A stretch of DNA of 23,735 nucleotides from Phaeoceros laevis. Taxonomy: Eukaryota > Anthocerotophyta > Anthocerotopsida > Notothyladales. The position numbers and the translations under genes were made by a program. The DNA lies in the NCBI GenBank assembly GCA_049999765.1, contig JBNGIQ010009295.1, positions 1-23,735 of the forward strand, written 5' to 3'. Every line of letters starts with the position of its first letter. Within the stretch, counting starts at the first letter, position 1. The notes under the pieces are model-generated. The model worked only from the letters and a program-made list of their open reading frames with translations, was not told where the DNA came from and searched no databases. Shown here piece by piece: positions 16,997-23,735 of the stretch.

Positions 16997-17112
16997 GGTG
17001 AACTGAAAGATGGGCGCCAGGTTTTCGACACCTTGGCCACAAAGGATGTGGTGACATGGACTGCCCTGATTGCTGGGTATGCACAGCAAGGACTCGGCCA
17101 AGAGGCGCTTGT
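16997..17112 (+). pseudogene. PPR fragment at the end of block W
   Basis: Reads GELKDGRQVFDTLATKDVVT then WTALIAGYAQQGLGQEALV up to the gap. It is one and a half PLS-type motifs in frame. It begins within a few bases of where the LRR pseudogene stops. Its last 47 bases (17066-17112) are the same as the first 47 of block X, so it continues into 17213-17272 and there meets a stop. Confidence 0.8.
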
Positions 17113-17212
17113 NNNNNNNNNNNNNNNNNNNNNNNNNNNNNNNNNNNNNNNNNNNNNNNNNNNNNNNNNNNNNNNNNNNNNNNNNNNNNNNNNNNNNNNN
17201 NNNNNNNNNNNN
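17113..17212. other. Assembly gap, 100 N, probably artefactual
   Basis: The 47 bases before the gap equal the 47 bases after it. The two contigs overlap and the gap should close to negative length. Confidence 0.97.
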
Positions 17213-17272
17213 CTGATTGCTGGGTATGCACAGCAAGGACTCGGCCAAGAGGCGCTTGTTGTGTATGGATGA
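17213..17272 (+). pseudogene. PPR motif fragment, right copy
   Basis: Second copy of 1-60. Through the 47-bp overlap it is the direct continuation of the PPR fragment at 16997-17112. Confidence 0.75.
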
Positions 17273-17561
17273 GTCGATGGGGGAAGTCGTGCATCTTTGC
17301 TTCTTGAGCCCAACAATCTCTCGGTCCGCAGGTGTAGCATTTTATGCAAAGAAGGAGCGGGAAGGCCTGATCTTAGCAGACACTGCTTTTTGAGAGGAGA
17401 CTCATCGAGAAACATCTTGCCCTAAGTGCATATTATAACGCTAGAGTTTTAATAGTGCCTTCTCACTTATTTACAGAGGGATATTTTGCAAATGAAGCTC
17501 GTGAGTTTTAATAGTGCCTTCTCAAACCGGGAAACCTCTCACAGAATCTGCTGAATGTTGT

Positions 17562-18175
17562 ACTGTAGGGTCTCGATATTCTACAGAAGTACCTCAAAAG
17601 AATTCAAGTGCTTGAGAATGCGCTCGACCAAGCTCAATCTGCTGCCTCAAAGCCAATCTACACTTCTGGCACTGTGAATGAGGGACAAGACAATTTTTGA
17701 CCTTGAATGGAAGCTTTTCTGAGGAAGTTAGATGCACCTCCACCACCGACGAGGAATTCAATGCCCGAGCAGGTTGGTCGGCATGCGAGCAGCCAAGTTA
17801 AGTTGCAGCTTCCGTGCATGAATTATGATATGTTGCCAATGCGGATTCAAGTGACCTCTGCAGGTGTTGGTGAGGCCCGTGCTGAAGCTGGATGCTTCAT
17901 ATTGTCATACCCACAAATTTCGGGACAAAAAGAGCATGTTTACAACTTATGTACCACAGCCCCATGTTTGTGCCACCACCTTACATCAGTGAAGGCGGAT
18001 GAGTACGTCTTTGTAGCTGCCCTTCAAGCTTGTGTATTTGCCGCCGACTTGGAATCTAGGAGAAAGTGCACTCTGCTGTGTCGTACAGTGGCAATCCTGA
18101 TAACTTGTTTGTTGGCAACTGCCTGGTTGACATGTATGCACAATGTGGTGAGCTAAAAGATCCGCGTCATGTCTT
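17562..18175 (+). pseudogene. PPR pseudogene, 5' part, right copy
   Basis: Second copy of 350-963, with the same frame breaks and the same transposon junction after CTT at 18173-18175. Confidence 0.82.
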
Positions 18176-18694
18176 GAGGGCTTTCGCACTCGCCGGTTTG
18201 GGGGGGCTAAACACGAGTTTGGCCCCTCTTTTCACGGTTAAATAACTAGACCGCGTTCGCACCTGCCAAATTGGCCTTTTCTGGCCCGGGCTATTTTAGG
18301 TCAATTTTTTGAGTTTTTAGTGGGGCCAAATATCGTGCCGCCAAAAAGGCCAACGTTAACTTTTCCGGTCCGGGTAGTTGCCCGTCAACCGAGCATAAGC
18401 AAAGCGGCCGGACCGGAAGTGCACCGCCTGCAAACTCTTTGCTCCCTCCTCGTGCGCGGATTTGGGGTGCGACGCCGTCCCCAAGCTGGAGTTGGTGTCG
18501 CTTGTTGGTAGATTTCTTGTGGGTTGTCCTCAATTTGAGCTGTGATTTGCAAACGCACATGTATACATGTTGCATCTTTGCAGCTGTGCATTGGTTAGAG
18601 ACCTCATGGGCAGTTTGCTCATATGCTGTTTCTCGCACCGGGTGTCGCTTGTGCAGGCTCTTGTGCATCTACCTTAAGCTTGTAAGATAGTAGC

Positions 18695-19835
18695 ATGGCA
18701 GACAATGGCAAGAGGCAGAGGGGGTGGAATTGGGACCTAGATGAAACAAAAGCACTTCTCAATGCCAAGATCGAAGAGTTGAAAGCTAAAAAGCCTTCCG
18801 AAGGTTGGACAAAGTTTTTGGGAACTGCCCAAAAGTGGGAGAAGGTGGCAGAAAATCTGGAATCTCGAACAGCAGCTTCCTGTCATGATAAGTTCGACAA
18901 ACCGATCAAGCAACTTCCTGTCATGATAAGTTCGACAAACTGATCAAGCAGCTTCCTGTCATGATAAGTTCGACAAACTGATCAAGCAGTATAGGAAGCT
19001 GCACAACTATGTGAAAGTGAAATTGACGTCAGGGGGAGGCAACCGCTGGCTTATGAACAAGGCTGAGCGGGCAAAGTTGGGTTTGCCTTTTCCAACAATC
19101 TGGACAGAAGAGCTTTATGATCTTATGGACTATATCCATGGTGGGAGGAAGGTGATTGCAGCTAACAACACAAGCCGCATGGATAGCATGAGTCATGCTC
19201 CACCACCTAAGTTGAAACCTACAAAGCTCATTGCAAGTAGACAGCGGATAGGTGATTGCAGTGGACCAGCTGGAGTTATCATACATGATCTGGAAGAGAC
19301 TCCTGATGTTGCTATTGCTGAAAATTTTGATGTCACAGTGGTTGGACTGGCTAAAGGACCTAGTATGGACCATCCCATAGAGCCAACAGTGGTCAACCTT
19401 GAGGATCTAGTCGCATCAAGCTCAACATTGGAGCAAACAATAGCAACAAAAGAAACATCGGCTAATACTACACCGACATCTAAGATCAAGCTTGGGTCCT
19501 GTTACTTTACCAAGACTATTCCTTTGCAAGGCGATACGACTACTGGACCAGGTGGTGATGGTAACCTGGCTACAGGGTCTACTGGAAAAGCAATGAAAAA
19601 GAAGAGAAACCCGGTCGCTGAGGTTCTGAAGGTCAACAATGCTAACCGGGAGGAGTACAGAAAGAAGAAGCTGGAGCTGGAAGCGATGAAACTCAAGTTG
19701 AAGGCCGAAGCATTCTTGCTGGAGAAGGACAAAGTTGAAGTTGAAAAGGAGCAAGCCGAATCTAGCAAGCGAGTGGAGTCTCTACTACAAACATTTGTGG
19801 GATCGGTTGTCGGTCAGTCCTCAAATCGTCCATGA
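18695..19835 (+). pseudogene. Harbinger ORF1 (SANT/Myb-like), right copy
   Basis: Second copy of 1483-2623, with the same 38-bp triplication at 18876-18989 that shifts the frame. Confidence 0.88.
18876..18989 (+). repeat. 38-bp unit in three tandem copies, right copy
   Basis: Second copy of 1664-1777, including the two differences of unit 1. Confidence 0.95.
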
Positions 19836-21175
19836 AGGTAATTTAGAAGATCTAATCTCAAATGAAACCCTCTGATGTAATCAGAATCAGCAGTGTCTTG
19901 ATCTTCAAGTTCATTGTTTGGTGGAAGGCCTTCAATACGCTCGCTCTCTTGATCATCTTCGTTCATAGCTTGTGGAACTGATGTTGTGTCCTTCCGTAGG
20001 ATTTTGATGTTGTGGAGAAGCATGCAAGAGACAACAACCTTCTAAGGTAAAAAATCCACATGCAGTCTTGATCTCCCACTAAGCTCTGACCAGACATTTT
20101 TTAAATCACCTAAGGCGTTTTCAATCTTGGCTCTTGCTTGTGAAAGACGTCTATTAAAACAAACCTGTTCTTCTGACAATGCTAGTCCTGTTCGCTTGTA
20201 GGGGATAATCAACCAAGGCAAAAAGGGATATCCAGAATCGCCAAAAATGTAAGCTGGCAGATTGATTCCTGTATGCAAGGCTTCGTTAAACAGTTGTCCT
20301 AAATTAGCAGCTGCGAATACCCCTGAATCATGTAGAACTTGAGAATCATGAACTGATCCTGGTGTGCCAACATAGTAGTTTGTGAACAGCTTGCGATGAT
20401 CACCGATTGCTTATAAGTGAATAGAGCATACTTTGTTCCTGCCCACATAGTCTCTCCTGTGCACCGTAGGTTTCTTGATCAGAATATGAGTACCGTCTAT
20501 GAAACCAATACAGTTAGGCAATCCACATATCCTTCTGACCCGTTTTGCAATTTGATTACCCCTAGGACCAGTAGGCCACTGTATAACATGCTGAAATACT
20601 TGGTTGATTGTAGGAATAACCTCATGGAGCACTTCATGCACAATTGCAATTCCAATTCCAATTGCGAATTTTTCAGAAACTTGAAGCAAGGTCGATCCTG
20701 TTGCAAGCTTGTACAAGCACACAGTCACCTTTAAGACTGCAGGTAGAGGGATACGGAACCTGGTCACTTGTTTTGTAATATGTGGTTGTAGGCTTTCAAC
20801 CAGATACTGGAATGTTGCACAACTTACTCTCAAGTTGTCGTTCCATCGGTCTTCCGTAAAATACTGCATTAGTAATCGATTATACCAATCAAGGCTCCTC
20901 GGTTTGATGTACCACTCTCTCTCTCGTCGGCCATGCAGGTTAGCAAGCACCAATTCAACCTCCTGCTCATCATCAGAAGACTCGGACGATGATGAGCTTG
21001 AAGATGCTTCCGTCAACGAAGGCCTACACCTAGCTTTTGAGAGTAGTTTGTGTAGAAGAACGCATAAGAGAATTGCATGCAACAGCGGGACTTCCATGAT
21101 TGCTCCATTGCTCGGGGCGGCAGATCGATTCAACTCCATGCTACCAGCACTCGAGCTCGACCTCACGGCGCACAA
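19814..21175 (-). pseudogene. Harbinger DDE transposase, right copy
   Basis: Second copy of 2602-3963 with in-frame stops at 20413-20411 and 20044-20042 and the same intact DDE residues. Confidence 0.9.
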
Positions 21176-21342
21176 TCTACGTTAGAAATTCAAACGTATC
21201 TACCCGGGCCGGCCAGCTTGGCCCAATTATCGTGAAATGAGTGTAAAAACGAATTAGCTTTTGGCCTAAGCCAATTTAGCGAGGAGTTACTTTTTTGATC
21301 TTTTAGCCTTAGATTTCTTTCCCGAGTGCGAAAGCCCTCCTT

Positions 21343-21622
21343 GGACAGCATGGACGCAAAGGATGTGGTGACATGGAATGCCTTGTTTGCTAGGTATGCA
21401 CAGCAAGGGCTCGGCCAAGAGGCGCTTGTTGTGTATGGACAAATGCAGGAGGCGGGCTTCATTTTGGCTGACCATGTTACTTTGGCTTGTTTTTTGAAGG
21501 CGTGTGCCGGCACTGGTGCCATACAGAAGGGCAGGGAGGTGCAATCACAGATTGTCAAAAGAGGTCTGCTGGATGCTGCAGTGGTGGGCACCTGCCTGGT
21601 GGACATGTATGCAAAATGTGCT
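21343..21622 (+). pseudogene. PPR pseudogene, 3' part, right copy
   Basis: Second copy of 4131-4410; continues the frame of 17562-18175 across the transposon. Confidence 0.85.
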
Positions 21623-21804
21623 ACTCACATGTTCAGCCCACAGTGCCTTGCTAAAGCTGGTCTGCAAGACCAGAATGACCGACTCCTTCGTCGTAAGCAA
21701 TTTCGTCCGTTCTGTGTCTTGAAGTTTTCGATCAAGGTTGAACGAGCAGTCATGGTTCTGACATTCGGGTATCAGTTCTCGTGTTGTGTTTGACCCCTTC
21801 TATT

Positions 21805-22692
21805 GCTTTTTTTTGTAGCAAGCTCTCAAAGCCTTGGGGTTACAGCGATCGCCATCTGGAGATGATTACGACATTTGGCGACAGCACTATATTACATTAC
21901 CTGCCAGGTCAAGGTTTACTGAGTTTCTGTACCTATCCACAACTTTCGTTGCTTCTTCTATGAAGCTGGCTACTCCTTTCATGTCTTCCTGGTTCACGAA
22001 CGATTTCACGTCTGTGCTGTGCTGAAAGAGGTTCCTATGTTTGAGATGTGTGCTGTGCTGAAAGAGGTTCCTATGTTTGCATCTCAGCAGGCTTAGGGTG
22101 GGGCACATGAACAACATGTGGTGTTCATCGTCCAGGACTGGACTGTCACATCGTTTGCAGCAGCGGTTGCGCCTATTTGTGTGTCCTCTGCCTCGCACTG
22201 CTTCCAGATTATGTCCTCTCAGTCTAAACCTCGCCATCTGGAGAACCTGTTTTCTTGGCAGAATGGTTGACAAGTACGTGCTCCTCTCATATACCGAATC
22301 TTTTCTTATGTTTTGGATATAGTATTGCATGTCTGACGTTTGCGCGTTTATGTCCCACACTCTCTGCGGGTATGCCCTCTGTATAGTTTCTACTCCAAGT
22401 GTGGTTATGTCGTCTCCAGAAATTCCCCAGCGCTCCAACCAGTTCTTCCAACTGTTGCATCCGTCCTCGTTTTTTGTCCCGCTGTAGTTGTAGTAGTAAG
22501 ACAAGTGCCTGTCTGGGTAGTCTCTCTCGATCCATGCTTACCACCTTTTGTATGTATCTGATTGTCCGTTTCAGGCTTTCTATTTCGGTGGGGTATTCAC
22601 CTAGCTCAGCCATGATGTTGGCTCGACATGTTTGCTCGTAAGATGTGTACTTTACAGCTATGTACGGTTCACGCCTCCTTGGTTGACGACAA
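21805..22692 (-). pseudogene. Non-LTR reverse transcriptase remnant, right copy
   Basis: Second copy of 4593-5480, with the same frameshift near 22504 and the 36-bp duplication at 22013-22079. Confidence 0.72.
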
Positions 22693-23354
22693 GTCGCACT
22701 CTTCCTGGCAGAAGGCGTGTGCTCCGATGAGGATCCTTAACTCGGTCTGCCTTTGAGGACATTTAGCGGAAAACGACGAGATCACTGGCAGACTAAATTC
22801 TGGAATGCAAATCTGGGTTCGCTTGGTTCGCTTTAACAAGAACCTGCTTGAACGGCCTAAGAAGGTGGCCAGCCACCCTTGATCGAGGATGCCCAGCAGT
22901 TGCCTGGGTAGCATAACTGGGACTTCACCCCATCTTCACACTTAAGGATTGTAGCAATTTGTGACTGGATTTGCTTCGTTCTTCCGACCAGATCACATTG
23001 CACAATCCCAAGTGCTTGTACCTTCTGTAAGATACACATCAGCACGGGCTAGCACTCAATTGTTAGCGAACACATTTACTAGGTAGGGACTGTACAGAAA
23101 AATGTGGCTGCAGGCTTGTCTTGAATCTCTTTACAGCTACCAAATTCTACCCTTCAGGCAATCTGTGCCATGAACCATCAATGGTTTGGGCCATGGCTAT
23201 GCATGCATACTAGAATTAATGCTGACCAAATTGTTTTATCCTCACCACCGCCTCTTCAGCTCAATCAACCTGACTCCGATACCTAGGTACTGAAGGCATG
23301 AACACCAAAAAGCCCATGCGGCGGTCACTAGATGCAGAATGGAAAGCAGCTCAC

Positions 23355-23473
23355 CTGGTTATCTGCATTTGGAGTTGATGCTGCCTTCCTCCTGCTGCCA
23401 ATACCTTCTCTAGAGCCATTTCAATCTGAAATAATCCTACTGTTCCAAGGTAATCCTCGACTGTAGGATCTGA
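23355..23473 (-). CDS. Possible internal exon, right copy
   Basis: Second copy of 6143-6261, with the same acceptor and donor signals. Gene identity unknown. Confidence 0.3.
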
Positions 23474-23498
23474 CTGCACATGAAACTTGGAAACAAAA

Positions 23499-23735
23499 CA
23501 CTACAAGAATCCCTTGCCATGAGTCTCACTCAGCACCGCTGGAAAATAGTTTTGAGACAAGCCATCTTCATCATAAGCCACACAATCTTTAACAAGCATC
23601 CAGTGGGCGATGTTATTGTTTCGAGGAGAAACTGCTCTGGCCTGTCACTGTGGCTCCCTGCATTCGTGCTAGGGACAACCAAGTGACGGCACTGCCTAGT
23701 TTGAAACTGGTCTGGCCTGTCACTGTGGCTCCCGG
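23499..23735. mobile_element. Left end of candidate CACTA element and 75-bp repeat, right copy, cut by window end
   Basis: CACTACAAGAATCCC at 23499-23513 and 75-bp unit 1 at 23632-23706, followed by 29 bases of unit 2. The sequence ends where the left copy meets its 10-N gap. Confidence 0.38.

Larger units (their letters stand above)
18176..21339. mobile_element. PIF/Harbinger-type transposon, right copy
   Basis: Second copy of 964-4127. Inverted repeats at 18176-18192 and 21323-21339; CTT duplications at 18173-18175 and 21340-21342. A true second transposition would sit at a different site, but here the flanks are the same, so this copy came with block X. Confidence 0.93.
17213..23735. repeat. 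Right copy of 6,523-bp terminal direct repeat (block X)
   Basis: Same sequence as 1-6523, shifted by 17,212. Every feature of the left copy recurs here and carries the same lesions. It ends at the window edge at the base that precedes the 10-N gap in the left copy. Confidence 0.97.

Noticed and set aside
1-23735. Circular molecule, suggested by the same sequence at both ends
   Set aside because: The repeat limits coincide with assembly gaps and the content is nuclear plant debris. A contig placed twice explains it better.
1-23735. CRISPR array, bacterial operon or phage region
   Set aside because: No spaced short repeats, no ribosome-binding sites before frames, and all recognised families are plant or plant-transposon types.
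1-23735. tRNA or rRNA genes
   Set aside because: I saw no A/B box pair with a matching acceptor stem and no rRNA-like conserved stretch; a covariance-model scan would be decisive.

Overview
This window looks like nuclear DNA of a non-seed vascular plant, most likely a fern. Three things point there: many decayed PLS-type pentatricopeptide-repeat (PPR) fragments, a microbial-type terpene synthase-like (MTPSL) gene (a family known from non-seed land plants but not from seed plants), and dense transposon debris. No bacterial or organellar gene order is present. The organism call is inference.

The window is a gapped scaffold: block X (1-6523), a 10-N gap, block Y (6534-8794), a 100-N gap, block Z (8895-11150), a 100-N gap, block W (11251-17112), a 100-N gap, and block X again (17213-23735). 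The two X copies have the same sequence wherever compared and keep a constant offset of 17,212. Both copies end exactly at the same base, next to a gap or the window end. The last 47 bases of W equal the first 47 bases of X, so the last gap is probably false. The repeat is more likely one contig placed twice than a real duplication.

Block X holds a PPR pseudogene (about 350-963 and 4131-4410) split by a PIF/Harbinger DNA transposon at 964-4127. The transposon has 17-bp perfect terminal inverted repeats and a 3-bp CTT target duplication. Removing the element and one CTT rejoins the PPR reading frame exactly. The element carries a SANT/Myb-like ORF1 (+) and a DDE transposase (-), tail to tail. 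Both are dead: ORF1 by a triplicated 38-bp unit, the transposase by two in-frame stops. Next come the C-terminal part of a non-LTR reverse transcriptase (-), one possible spliced exon (-), and a 75-bp tandem repeat that may sit inside a small CACTA-type element (6287-7330).

Blocks Y and Z hold more PPR debris, two adjacent perfect palindromes, and one intact-looking gene (9015-9671, +) for an unrecognised secreted cysteine-containing protein. Across Z/W lies the MTPSL gene (11047-12211, +), which appears to be a pseudogene broken by frameshifts, one of them inside its second metal-binding motif. The rest of W is gene-poor: a decayed coiled-coil frame (14487-14981), an 84-bp tandem duplication, and the 3' end of an LRR receptor-like protein pseudogene (-) that abuts another PPR fragment.

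I see no operon-like or cooperative system. The coherent story is a plant gene family eroding under transposons, plus one possibly live secreted-protein gene. The most checkable new observations are the precise Harbinger insertion, the MTPSL lesion and the assembly artefacts.
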